Assembly: GCF_009765875.1 (NCBI RefSeq)
Contig: NZ_LMUP01000009.1
Coordinates: forward strand, 600,608-664,607
Length of the DNA: 64,000 bases
Direction of reading: 5' to 3'
DNA from: Pedobacter sp. L105
Lineage (GTDB): Bacteria; Bacteroidota; Bacteroidia; Sphingobacteriales; Sphingobacteriaceae
Positions 9,503 to 18,242 of this stretch are shown piece by piece; positions within the stretch are counted from its first letter, which is position 1; each line of letters begins with the position of its first letter. Under the pieces are notes generated by a model. The model did not search any database, was not told where the DNA came from, and worked only from the letters and a program-made list of their open reading frames with translations. The position numbers and the translations under genes were made by a program.

Positions 9503-10039
9503 ATGAAAACTCAACCAAAATTAGCAGGCATAGTCCTGATCGCTGCAGCTTTGCTGTTCAGCAGGAATGTAAAAGCCCAAACTACTGCTGCCCATAGTTT
9601 CCGTTTTAGCCTTGGCATTGACGCTGCTGATCCCACAGGTAATTTGAGGATCGGTTCTAACTTCGCTTTGGGAGGCAATGGCCGTATACAATATGGTGTT
9701 ACCGACAGATTTGCACTTACCCTTACCGGTGGTGGCTTTCACTTTTTTAGCAAAGACATTCCCGGAACAAATGTTAAATTTAACAGTTTTGGCGTGATCA
9801 GGGTTACAGCAGGTGTGAAGGAATTTTTCACTAAAAACATATATTTCGGTGCGGAAGCTGGGGTAGGCCAGGAGGAAACGGAACATGACGGCGCTGGGAA
9901 TACCAAATTTCTTTTATCTCCCGCTTTAGGTTATGCCAATAATAGATGGGATTTCGGTGTTCACTATGATCATTACTCTGGTCAGGATGATCCCTATGGC
10001 CTGGTAGGTTTGCGTGTTGCTTACTGTTTTGGATTGTAA
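9503..10039 (+). CDS. Outer-membrane beta-barrel-like protein
   Basis: 178 aa with a clear signal peptide (residues 1-25, cut after VKA before QTT) and alternating beta strands of about 10 residues, ending in an aromatic residue (CFGL). This is typical of small 8-stranded outer-membrane porin-like proteins of Bacteroidota. Role unknown. Closed by a hairpin terminator. An inverted repeat CAGTACT / AGTACTG lies upstream at 9469-9485 and could be a regulatory site. Confidence 0.7.
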   Translation: MKTQPKLAGIVLIAAALLFSRNVKAQTTAAHSFRFSLGIDAADPTGNLRIGSNFALGGNGRIQYGVTDRFALTLTGGGFHFFSKDIPGTNVKFNSFGVIRVTAGVKEFFTKNIYFGAEAGVGQEETEHDGAGNTKFLLSPALGYANNRWDFGVHYDHYSGQDDPYGLVGLRVAYCFGL

Positions 10040-10063
10040 AACAATTCCATCTTAAGTTTATTG

Positions 10064-10099
10064 AAAAGAATCCCTGTTTATGCTTTCAGGGAATCTTTT
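10064..10099 (+). terminator. Terminator of the beta-barrel gene
   Basis: Thirteen-base stem with one mismatch (AAAAGAATCCCTG / CAGGGAATCTTTT) and a 10-base loop; the right arm itself ends in a T run. Confidence 0.75.
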
Positions 10100-10173
10100 C
10101 GATGGACTGACTCAAAAAAACGATCTCTTTTTATCTAAACCTGAATCATTTTATAGCTAATGATGATACCGCT

Positions 10174-11928
10174 ATGGAGCGCAAAATCAAACCAAAACGT
10201 AATAAAATCTGGATATGGCTCCCTGGAATTCTGGTCTTTTTATGTGCCATTGCCGTTGCAGGCTGGTATTTTTTAAAAAAAGATCTGGAGAATCCGAATA
10301 GCAAAATTGTTAAGCCGCTGCTGATCAAAGAATTGAAAAAACTGATAACCAGGGAAAGTAATGGGCTGTATAGTATAAGTTATTCCAGGTTTGAGCTGGA
10401 TGTTAAATCGGGCAGTGGTTTGATTACAGGTTTAAAACTCATTCCGGATAGCCTGGTATTTAAACAATTGGAAGATGGGCATAAAGCACCTAACAACGAG
10501 TTTAAAATGGGTGTCGACAGCCTGATATTGAAGAAATTCAGGTTTGTCAAAACTAAAAATGGCAGAAAATTCACCATTGGATTTATTGGTATTGTTCATC
10601 CTGTTGTTAAAATTATCAATAAGCGCCGTCTTTATAACGATACAGTCAGTAATTCATCTCCGTCTTTACTGAAAAAAATGGCCAAAAACCTGTTAAAAGG
10701 GATCAATGTGTCTCACATGGTGATGAAAAATATTACCCTTACCTATTTGAATGAAAATGAACAAGTAGTAAAACGCACGGCCCTTAAAAATCTGACTTTT
10801 AGTTTGTCGGGCATTACGGTTGATTCATTAGCGAATATCGGTCGATGCCGTATCAAAACGCCGGATAGTTTATATGATATCAATTTGAACGGTATTCAGC
10901 TGTCTTTAAAAACTCATCAGCTGCTGGTTAAATTAACATCCATTATACCGCGTTTAAGTACCAACGCATTTTATAAAACCGTTAACTACGATAAAGACCG
11001 TATTCATATGGTATTCAATGATATGAAGATGTCTGGTATAAATATAGACCGTTTTTTAAAAAAACAGGAATTACATATTGGCCAGATCAGTATCGCCAAT
11101 TCAACAGGAGAGGTCTTTAACAATTATTTCAAACCCAGAAAGATCCCTCCGGTCCGGGAGCATAAATATCCGCACGAAAGATTGCAGGGTTTAGCTTTGG
11201 ATTTGACCATTGATACCTTGACTATGCATAAAAGTAGTCTCAGTTATCAAATGGCAGCAAAGAAATCGGGGGAAGTAGCTAATTTTTTTATGACCCATGC
11301 TGAAAACCGGGTGTATCATATTACCAATAACACAGCAGAAAAAAAGAGAAATCATTATGCCACCGCAGTGATCCATTCGAGGGTAATGGATGCGGCAAAC
11401 CTGAGTGTATTCTTTAAATTCAATTTAACCGCTAAAAATGGTGCATTCACTTATACGATCTGTGTAGGGAAAATGGACGGCCGTGCACTTAATTCTTTAT
11501 CTGTTCCTTTGGCGATGACCTCGATAGAATCGGCCAATGTAGAGAAGATGCTGCTGAAGGTGAAAGCCAATGACCGCTCAGCAAAAGGGAATATCGATCT
11601 GTACTACACTCATATGAAGATCTCTTTGTTAAAACCCGATCAAAAAGCAGACACGCTGAAAAAGAAGAAAATACTTTCCTTTGTTGCCAATGCGTTGCTG
11701 CCCAATGATAACCCTGGTAAAAATGGAAAACTCAGAAAAGGGCCGATTAATGTAACGCGCGATCCGAGAATGTCTTTTTTAGGTTTTATGTATAAGGGAA
11801 TGCTGGACGGGATGACTTCCTTAATTTCAGGAACAAATCAGCACAAGTCTAAACCTGATAAAAATATTCTGATTAACATTGGGCGTAAAATAGTTAAACC
11901 ACTGAAAACAATCAGGACTTCTCCCTAA
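10174..11928 (+). CDS. AsmA-like membrane-anchored protein
   Basis: 584 aa. One N-terminal membrane anchor (about residues 13-33, IWLPGILVFLCAIAVAGWYF) after a basic tail, then a long region of beta-rich repeats on the far side of the membrane. Size, anchor and repeat style (LELDVKSG, DSLILKKF, LKNLTFSLSGI) resemble AsmA/DUF748-type bridge-like lipid transport proteins, but the similarity is architectural and no diagnostic motif is seen. Single gene after the beta-barrel terminator. Confidence 0.55.
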   Translation: MERKIKPKRNKIWIWLPGILVFLCAIAVAGWYFLKKDLENPNSKIVKPLLIKELKKLITRESNGLYSISYSRFELDVKSGSGLITGLKLIPDSLVFKQLEDGHKAPNNEFKMGVDSLILKKFRFVKTKNGRKFTIGFIGIVHPVVKIINKRRLYNDTVSNSSPSLLKKMAKNLLKGINVSHMVMKNITLTYLNENEQVVKRTALKNLTFSLSGITVDSLANIGRCRIKTPDSLYDINLNGIQLSLKTHQLLVKLTSIIPRLSTNAFYKTVNYDKDRIHMVFNDMKMSGINIDRFLKKQELHIGQISIANSTGEVFNNYFKPRKIPPVREHKYPHERLQGLALDLTIDTLTMHKSSLSYQMAAKKSGEVANFFMTHAENRVYHITNNTAEKKRNHYATAVIHSRVMDAANLSVFFKFNLTAKNGAFTYTICVGKMDGRALNSLSVPLAMTSIESANVEKMLLKVKANDRSAKGNIDLYYTHMKISLLKPDQKADTLKKKKILSFVANALLPNDNPGKNGKLRKGPINVTRDPRMSFLGFMYKGMLDGMTSLISGTNQHKSKPDKNILINIGRKIVKPLKTIRTSP

Positions 11929-12034
11929 TTGGTTCTTTATTTTTAACGATTTAATTTTGAGGGATATAAGGTAAATGACGAATGTTATTGTAAAGAATTA
12001 GTATGCTATTGCTAATTTAACAAGTATTAATAAT

Positions 12035-12042
12035 TATATTTG
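12035..12042 (+). promoter_or_regulatory. TAnnTTTG promoter box
   Basis: TATATTTG is an exact match to the -7 consensus, with a TTG at 12009-12011 as possible -33 element (23-base gap). It lies 57 bases upstream of the ATG at 12100 and argues against the TTG start at 12040. Confidence 0.5.
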
Positions 12043-12099
12043 CTAATAATTGTAGTAATTGTATTTGATTTTACTACTTGTGAATTAGATTCAAATAAG

Positions 12100-12408
12100 A
12101 TGATCATTACTGTACTTTCTATTATAGATACACAAAGAACAGGTTTGTCCTTATCAAAAATGATGAACCAAAGGCTGGAGCGCCTTGCCCAGGAATTACA
12201 AAATGTACATTTAAAACCTCTCAGGGCCGCTTATCCTGGATGTTCTGATCTGGTAGTTTATATCAGTTATACCAGCAGTTACACGATTAAATGGCGAGTG
12301 GTAAACGATGTACCAAGAGAAATAGAGCAGGAGGTAGCTAAGTATTGCGGTAAGCTCGGGTATATAGAATGGAAAACGGATACCGTTAATATTTTTAAAA
12401 AGTTCTAG
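12100..12408 (+). CDS. Hypothetical protein, 102 aa
   Basis: Small cytosolic protein beginning MIITVLSIIDTQRTGLSLSK. A longer frame exists from a TTG at 12040, but that codon overlaps the promoter box, so the ATG at 12100 is preferred. Helical first half (MMNQRLERLAQELQNVHLK), then beta-rich with WRV and EWKTDTVNIF. No family recognised. Confidence 0.55.
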   Translation: MIITVLSIIDTQRTGLSLSKMMNQRLERLAQELQNVHLKPLRAAYPGCSDLVVYISYTSSYTIKWRVVNDVPREIEQEVAKYCGKLGYIEWKTDTVNIFKKF

Positions 12409-12467
12409 TATTGACCTTAGGAGGAAACGAAAATTAAAACTAAAATCACGCTGATCACGTTATAGCT

Positions 12468-14093
12468 ATGTTGTTACCTGAATTGATCAAAATGACCACT
12501 CCTATTTTATCTGAGCCAACATTAAAATCTATAGCTACTACTTTTCATCAACACATCCGACTCGCAGTGGTGATGTTTGTATGTGGTCTTTCACCGTTTA
12601 TAGCCCATGCCGAAGGTTTTAAATTTAAAGTGAAAAACACCTCGAAATCGAATGTAGCCGTGTTTTACCGGATCAGTGAAAAATCGGGCAGTTTTAAATT
12701 AAAAGCGTTCCTGAATTTAAAGCCGGGCGAGGAGAAGTTAAAGAGTGTTAGTATAGATAAAGGCGATACGATTGCTTTTTATGGTCAGGACGCGGAAAAT
12801 CAAACATCGGTGATGGTCAAAAAGACGTTTGATGTATTGAAGCAAAATAGCCGGTCTATCTATTACATTCCCATTATCATACCTGAAAAGCAAACTACCA
12901 GTTTCGAATCAATTGAAGGCCTGAGTGTGAAACTGGAACACAATAAGGTGCTTAATTTCCTTCTGAAGATGGATTCCAGCTCCATGAGCAGTCTCTCTTT
13001 GCTGGAGAATAACTTCCAGAATATTTATCCTTTGGGCACATTTATCTTTGTAGATACGAAAACAAACCAGTTGCTGCTTCCTCCCTTAGAACCATCATTC
13101 TGGAACAGCAGTGAGAACTATTTGTCTATCCAGGATAGTTTATACGCCATGGTAAATACGGATAAGCGGGGGATGGCCAATGCCCAGGTAGGATATTTTG
13201 TGGCTAAAATGTTTGATTCCCTGCGGGTGAACAATACGGCTGAACTGGAGTTTAAAGCTAAGCTTTCGTTAGTGCGGTGGAAGCCTACTGCAGAGGCAGA
13301 TATTTATCAGGTGTTTAATGATAAAGCTGTTCAGGGCTTTTTGCAGAACTGTTATGCCCAGATTAATAATCCTGATCAGGAATATCAGCGTTACAGGTTA
13401 TATTTTCTTTCTTCCTATGAACGGATAGATGATCTTGAAATTTATGGAAAGCAATATTATAATTTCGGGAACGAAGCCGACCTTTCTTTAAGTACACCTG
13501 CTCAGGTGTTCAGTACCAATTTAGGGGTGATGTACACGAAAAATAAAACGCTCAGTAATTACTATTCTGTGCAGGGCGCCGTTTTACGCACCAAGGCTTA
13601 TGACTTCACTTCTTTGTTGTTCAACAGCTTTAAGAAAAATACAAAAAACAATATCATAGCCAATATCTATGCTAACCAGCATGATCTCACTGCAGCGATC
13701 GTAGATGAATATAAAAGTTTGGTAGCTTATAATCCAGATCCTGTACAGTTAAGTCTGCAGGCTTTAGATCCAAAAGATAACAATCCTTCATTAGTACCGA
13801 TACAGACAACTGTTAATAATTTATCGCCCTATGCGTATATGGCTGCTGATACTTCAAAACAGGCTTCAGCGGTTCAGAATAACTATAAGATTAATACCTA
13901 CAACAATAAGGTGAAGTTTTACAATTCACATCTAAAACAAGTGAATACACTCTTCAGGCAATTGGAGCAGGCCAATAACGACCTTGTTAAAATATCTCAG
14001 ACCAATCCGGATAAAGGATTCAGCAGCACAGTAAATTCACCAGGGTTACTGAAAGAAATTGAGGTGAATAGCCAGATTGTCCGTAAAGAATAG
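12468..14093 (+). CDS. Secreted protein of unknown function, 541 aa
   Basis: The N-terminal region holds a signal peptide (HIRLAVVMFVCGLSPFIAHA, cut before EGF) behind an unusually long leader; ATGs at 12468 and 12492 are both possible. After it comes a beta-rich domain (about 45-150: FKFKVKNTSKSNVAVFYRIS, KPGEE) and then a mainly helical, Asn/Gln-rich region without membrane segments. An AGGAGG-like sequence lies at 12420, far from the ATG. No family recognised. Confidence 0.6.
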   Translation: MLLPELIKMTTPILSEPTLKSIATTFHQHIRLAVVMFVCGLSPFIAHAEGFKFKVKNTSKSNVAVFYRISEKSGSFKLKAFLNLKPGEEKLKSVSIDKGDTIAFYGQDAENQTSVMVKKTFDVLKQNSRSIYYIPIIIPEKQTTSFESIEGLSVKLEHNKVLNFLLKMDSSSMSSLSLLENNFQNIYPLGTFIFVDTKTNQLLLPPLEPSFWNSSENYLSIQDSLYAMVNTDKRGMANAQVGYFVAKMFDSLRVNNTAELEFKAKLSLVRWKPTAEADIYQVFNDKAVQGFLQNCYAQINNPDQEYQRYRLYFLSSYERIDDLEIYGKQYYNFGNEADLSLSTPAQVFSTNLGVMYTKNKTLSNYYSVQGAVLRTKAYDFTSLLFNSFKKNTKNNIIANIYANQHDLTAAIVDEYKSLVAYNPDPVQLSLQALDPKDNNPSLVPIQTTVNNLSPYAYMAADTSKQASAVQNNYKINTYNNKVKFYNSHLKQVNTLFRQLEQANNDLVKISQTNPDKGFSSTVNSPGLLKEIEVNSQIVRKE

Positions 14094-14364
14094 GGATACC
14101 AATTTAATGTTTTTAATGTTTTTACCGGTAGTAAGTAGCTTTCCGGATTGCCTTCCTTTTCCCTCCGCTAAAAGCCCGCCCGATTTAACTAGCTGAGCAG
14201 TGTGGACTTTTAACATACTCATACGGACTCTCTATGGACTCAAACAAAACAAGCACCCTTCCAAAATCAATGACTATATTTTGAAAATCCATTTTCGGTT
14301 TCATTATATTTCGTTCATACATAGGTTTGCTTTCGGACGTTGTTCTTTCGGCTAATTTTCGGAG

Positions 14365-14436
14365 TTGGTTCGGCGATTACCCGAACCAACCCCCTATCAA
14401 CCCCCTATCAACACCCTACCAACACCCTACCAACCC
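14365..14436. repeat. Hairpin plus 11-bp minisatellite
   Basis: A 9-base inverted repeat TTGGTTCGG (14365-14373) / CCGAACCAA (14381-14389) runs straight into four tandem 11-bp units, two of CAACCCCCTAT and two of CAACACCCTAC (14387-14430), plus a partial fifth. The plus strand is C-rich and almost G-free across the repeats. Confidence 0.85.
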
Positions 14437-14493
14437 AAACCGAAGTCAAAATCAAACCAGATCTGTTTATCTTTGCTGAAAATCTGTGTCTCG

Positions 14494-14762
14494 TCCGAAT
14501 ATAAATATACATTTATGATTGATAATCCTGGATTAGTTATACACCTAGTGTATAAAATCCTAAAGTAACTATACAGGCTTCAAGTATAATCCTGTTTTAG
14601 CTTTACACTGTCCTTTACTGACATAAGTTTACATTAAGAAAGTAAATTACTAAATTGGGTTTACAATGAAATTTGTTTTTACTGCCTGTGGTTTACAATG
14701 ATAAATTTAATTACTGAATAGAGTTTACACCAGGTTAGTTATTTTACTAAAATAGGTTTACA
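14494..14762 (+). repeat. Nine-copy direct-repeat array on a 32-bp period
   Basis: Nine copies of an 18-bp motif, roughly TmCknnnwTAGyTwTACA, start at 14494, 14526, 14558, 14590, 14616, 14648, 14680, 14712 and 14745. The intervals are 32, 32, 32, 26, 32, 32, 32 and 33 bases. The first four begin TCC, the last five TAC; every copy ends TACA. Bases between copies are not conserved. Thirty-two bases is about three helical turns, so bound proteins would sit on one face of the DNA. Function unknown. Confidence 0.75.
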
Positions 14763-15022
14763 CTTGTACTAATACTTGTGATTTTTGGTTTTTTGGGATA
14801 GTATTCTCTAGCACATGGGTATTTTCCGGGGCTTCATTATCAGATCGTTCAAAGAGAGTATTTAAAACATATTACGCTGTTTCATCTTGCTGGATAAAAG
14901 TGAGAGAGGTGTTGGCCTCAACTCTTACCCTGATATGTTTTGTAAAATATTATTGTCAATTTTAAGATTCATTACATAAAAAGATTTAAAATGTTATATT
15001 TACGCATTATTTAGATTAATCG

Positions 15023-15910
15023 ATGCCTCAATTTAACTCAAAGGTACAGCATAAAACTTACGAAAAAGGAGAATTTACTGATGAAAAAGACAGAAGCCTT
15101 GCTGATACGCTTGAACTGATCAATACTTTTCCCTGGGATATGGAACGCACACTTACAGCGGTACAGTTGACTGGTCCATCGGTAACTATCCGGGATGAGG
15201 ATGTTAATTATTTAAAAATAGGGCTGTTTTTTAATGGTAAGTACTGCTTGTATTATTTAGACAACGATAATCATTTATACGAATACCATGCCCAGGAAAT
15301 GGAAGATGTAAGCCAAATGGTGACCAATTTTTTTAATTCTGCCCTTGATCTTTCCCTGTTCGAAAAACACCTGATTAATATAGGCAATAAGGCACATTTT
15401 GAAACCTGCTATTTTGAATACAGGGAAAATCCATGGCGTATTTTAATGCTTAATGTAATGCTGTTGGTTTATGCTGTTCTTTTAACGATTGGAGATGTTG
15501 CGTTGTTTTTTAAATATAGTCGATGGCCGGGTGGTTTAGTATTAGGAATTGCATCGGTATTATTCTATTATTTTATCTTCAGGATCTTTTACAATGCCTT
15601 TGTTAACCGGGATAATTACCTGCAAATATCAAGAGGGAGCGATGTTTTCTCTTTTGGTTATACCTCCCGCACCGTAAATGTTTATCATAAAACGGAAATA
15701 AAGGAAATCAGATCCTATGGAAACAGAGGCCCATCCAAAAATCCTAATCTTATAGAAGCTTTTGAGATAGTCTTCAAAAATGACGAGACCATCCAATTTA
15801 CCAATATGCTGATCGGCAGTTTTGATTTCCATTCAAAATTTCAGGACAGTATGAGTAATCCTACAATACTTTTTAGCCCCGGAAAAAAAGGGTTCCTGAA
15901 AGTATTGTAA
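15023..15910 (+). CDS. Hypothetical membrane protein, 295 aa
   Basis: Soluble N-terminal domain (1-140), two closely spaced membrane helices (about 143-163 and 168-192), then a C-terminal cytosolic domain with a PH-like beta pattern (LQISRGSDVFSFGYTSRTVN, then KTEIKEIRSYG). This resembles membrane-bound proteins with a C-terminal bPH-type domain, though no signature is decisive. Lies 260 bases downstream of the nine-copy array, which may control it. Confidence 0.6.
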   Translation: MPQFNSKVQHKTYEKGEFTDEKDRSLADTLELINTFPWDMERTLTAVQLTGPSVTIRDEDVNYLKIGLFFNGKYCLYYLDNDNHLYEYHAQEMEDVSQMVTNFFNSALDLSLFEKHLINIGNKAHFETCYFEYRENPWRILMLNVMLLVYAVLLTIGDVALFFKYSRWPGGLVLGIASVLFYYFIFRIFYNAFVNRDNYLQISRGSDVFSFGYTSRTVNVYHKTEIKEIRSYGNRGPSKNPNLIEAFEIVFKNDETIQFTNMLIGSFDFHSKFQDSMSNPTILFSPGKKGFLKVL

Positions 15911-16017
15911 GGTTTTAATTTGTATTCATTTTGAGCGAGATGCATGAAATTCAAAGGTGAAGCTAAAACGTAAATTCTTTTTTCGATATTAGGAGGGAAG
16001 ATCAAACGATAGTTAAC

Positions 16018-16842
16018 ATGAAAATAAAACTCATACTCGCCATCATTTTATTGTCTTTTACGTCTTTTAAGCCGTTTGAAACTACATGGACAGCCATTGG
16101 CGATTCGATTACTTATCTTAACGATCATTTAAACGAAACAGGGAATAGGGTGAGCAAAGGATATCTGACCAGAACCGTAGAGAAACTGCCAAATATCAAA
16201 TACATCAATCAGGGTCATAACGGCTGGACTGCCATAAGAATAGCCAGGGAAATTGACAAATTGGGCTTAACAAAAACCGATATTTATTCCGTGCTCCTTG
16301 GCACAAATGACTGGTGGGCAGGCTTGCCGCTGGGTACTCTTGATGATTACAAAAACAACACAGGTCTTAACACCGTATGTGGTGCCTATCGTATCATCAT
16401 CAATAAAATCAAAACTTTAAATCCCGAAGCTAAAATTATCCTTCTTACCCCATTGCAGCGGGGAGATTTCGTTTATGTTGCCGATAGCCACAATAATGCC
16501 ACCGGATCATACGACGCTAAAAATGGACAACTGCTTTCACAATTTGCAGATGCTGTAAATCAAATAGGCAGTTACGAGCATGTTAAGGTGGTCGACTTGT
16601 TTAACAAAAGTGGTATCAATACAGGCAATGTAGTGAAATTCAAAATGCTGAAAGATCCGTTAAGAGGCAATTATAAAAAATATAAGTATCCTGATTATAA
16701 GGGTGTCGCTTTTGATCCGGCAACAGATGATTATCCTTATCCTGTTGACGCAATGAATTATACTTACGACGGTTTACATCCTTCCGATAAAGGAAATGAA
16801 ATAATTGCCAGTCTACTAGCCAAAAAAATCAGGGAAAATTAG
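16018..16842 (+). CDS. Secreted SGNH/GDSL-family hydrolase
   Basis: 274 aa with an N-terminal signal sequence (about 1-18). All SGNH blocks are visible: nucleophile Ser30 in AIGDSIT (block I), Gly in NQGHNGWTA (block II), Asn in LLGTNDWW (block III), and the Asp/His pair in YDGLHPSDKGNE near the C-terminus (block V). It should hydrolyse an ester, such as an acetylated sugar or a lipid, outside the cytoplasm. Single gene between two repeat-bearing intergenic regions. Confidence 0.85.
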   Translation: MKIKLILAIILLSFTSFKPFETTWTAIGDSITYLNDHLNETGNRVSKGYLTRTVEKLPNIKYINQGHNGWTAIRIAREIDKLGLTKTDIYSVLLGTNDWWAGLPLGTLDDYKNNTGLNTVCGAYRIIINKIKTLNPEAKIILLTPLQRGDFVYVADSHNNATGSYDAKNGQLLSQFADAVNQIGSYEHVKVVDLFNKSGINTGNVVKFKMLKDPLRGNYKKYKYPDYKGVAFDPATDDYPYPVDAMNYTYDGLHPSDKGNEIIASLLAKKIREN

Positions 16843-16933
16843 ATCTTATACGACCTGACTTAGCCAAGCTTCAATGAACTTGCCGGGTCTTTCCTGTAGG
16901 TTTGTACGTGTTTTCTGGGTATGCCCGGATAGT

Positions 16934-17072
16934 GCCTGGGTAGAGCTCGGAATGAGAGCAGTCTCACTACAGTCTCCCTCCAGTATGACTCCAATATATT
17001 CCGTAAAAACATTAGAGTCATATTGGAGGGAGATCAGAAGCAATATGGTATCACTCCGGGCTCTACCCAGGC
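16934..17072. mobile_element. 139-bp hairpin element (MITE-like)
   Basis: Terminal inverted repeats GCCTGGGTAGAGC (16934-16946) and GCTCTACCCAGGC (17060-17072) are perfect. The interior arms also pair: the segment at 16972-16991 matches the reverse complement of bases 17014-17033 at about 18 of 20 positions. The element could fold end to end with a loop near 17003. It has no transposase. The overlapping 65- to 68-codon frames are artefacts. No clear target duplication is visible. Confidence 0.6.
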
Positions 17073-17089
17073 TTAACTAGTGCTCAACC

Positions 17090-17143
17090 TGTCTTGTCCG
17101 TCTATAGTTATACTTTTGTCTTCTCCAGCAATAGCTATACATT
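17090..17143 (+). repeat. Two tandem 27-bp units related to the 14.5-kb array
   Basis: Units at 17090-17116 and 17117-17143 agree at about 20 of 27 positions; each begins TGTCTT and carries the 18-bp motif (starts 17097 and 17124). The first unit of the 14.5-kb array has the same left part (TGTCTCGTCCG at 14487), so both loci share a common element in the same orientation. Confidence 0.7.
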
Positions 17144-17444
17144 TGCTTCTAAAGGAAAATAAATATGAACTTAATGAGAAAGGTTTTGTAACAAGTTTAT
17201 CCCGCCGGTATCTAAATAAAATATCATCTGTAAGCATTTTTTGGCGATCAAACTAAACTCAATAAAATCTGCTTTAGATAGATTACAAATTATATATTTA
17301 CATAAGCATATCAAATACAAATGAAACCATAATGATTTACTATAATCAAAATAACATGACAGCTTCATCATGTTTAAAACCGCCAATGGCAGCTGGAAAA
17401 CAATAAAAACAACAAAATAATACTTCTAAAACAATTATATTCCA

Positions 17445-18188
17445 ATGAAAAAAATAGCGATAATCATAGCTTTTGCCTTTGCAGTCACAGGTTGCAGACA
17501 AAGTCCGGAGCAAAATAATGTAAGCATATCCAGTAATACTACTGCTGGCTTTGACGTCAATAAATTGGGTGATCTGGTAAAGACCAGTACTGATCCACAG
17601 GTGCTGGAAAAAGCAGTTAATGATCCGAATAACCGTATCAACAACCTCGATCTGGATAAAGATGGTAAGGTTGATTACCTGAAGGTGACTGAGCCTGGTA
17701 AAAACGAGTTGCAGGTAGTCGATGATATCAGCAGCAGTCAGTCGGTAACAGTGGCCAGCATTAAAGTTGATCCAACAAATAACAATACTGCTGATCTGAA
17801 TATCCAGGGTAATCCGAGTTATGCAGGTGATAACAACTATTATCACTCTAGTTTTTCGTTCACTGACTTTCTATTGCTGAGCTACCTGATGCGTCCGCAT
17901 AGCTACTATATGCCATTGTATCATTATGGCAGTTACCCATCACATTATACGCGTACCAGTGTGGTCACCAATTACAGGCCAACTACCAGTTCGGCAGTAA
18001 GTTCTCCACGCAGAAGCAGCTTAAGTTCACCATCTGGCTCACAACGTTCTTTTCACACGCGTGATAATTCGCAGCCTGTGCGCAGCGGAGGTTTTGGAAG
18101 CAGCAGTTCATCATCAAGAAGTTCGGGCTTTGGTTCCTCACGCAGGAGTTTTGGTGGCAGCCGTTCAGGGTTTGGAAGACGGAGATAA
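17445..18188 (+). CDS. Lipoprotein with Gly/Ser/Arg-rich tail
   Basis: 247 aa. Signal peptide with lipobox AVTGC (Cys17). Residues 65-80 carry an EF-hand-like acidic loop DLDKDGKVDY. A Tyr/His-rich stretch around 145-165 and a low-complexity Ser/Gly/Arg tail (about 185-247) follow. It sits 54 bases upstream of the pspA-type gene in the same direction and is probably co-transcribed, suggesting a role at the envelope under stress. No family recognised. Confidence 0.65.
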   Translation: MKKIAIIIAFAFAVTGCRQSPEQNNVSISSNTTAGFDVNKLGDLVKTSTDPQVLEKAVNDPNNRINNLDLDKDGKVDYLKVTEPGKNELQVVDDISSSQSVTVASIKVDPTNNNTADLNIQGNPSYAGDNNYYHSSFSFTDFLLLSYLMRPHSYYMPLYHYGSYPSHYTRTSVVTNYRPTTSSAVSSPRRSSLSSPSGSQRSFHTRDNSQPVRSGGFGSSSSSSRSSGFGSSRRSFGGSRSGFGRRR

Positions 18189-18242
18189 AAGCAGCAGGTC
18201 GCTGGTAAAAACGATTTAATTATTAAACATCATTATACAACT

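Larger units (their letters stand above)
14094..15022. other. Repeat-rich non-coding region
   Basis: 929 bases with no credible gene; the 67-codon frame at 14365-14568 is an artefact of the 11-bp repeats. Contents in order: a plain AT-rich stretch, a hairpin, an 11-bp minisatellite, and a nine-copy motif array, all listed separately, then about 250 bases leading to the gene at 15023. Confidence 0.7.

Noticed and set aside
14526..14545. DnaA boxes or a replication origin in the repeat region
   Set aside because: Only one copy (TTATACACC) approaches the DnaA consensus; the other copies do not, and no dnaA, dnaN or rep gene is in the window.
14365..14568. 67-codon gene
   Set aside because: Its first half is translated 11-bp minisatellite (TPYQP-like repeats) and the rest runs into the motif array.
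14494..14762. CRISPR array
   Set aside because: The repeated part is a degenerate 18-bp motif, not a conserved 25-45-bp repeat, unit length changes (26, 32, 33) and no cas gene is near.
16846..17080. Two overlapping genes on opposite strands (65 and 68 codons)
   Set aside because: Both are produced by the palindromic 139-bp element; composition is not protein-like.
17346..17846. 166-codon minus-strand gene
   Set aside because: Antisense to the lipoprotein gene at 17445; Ile/Cys-rich shadow frame.
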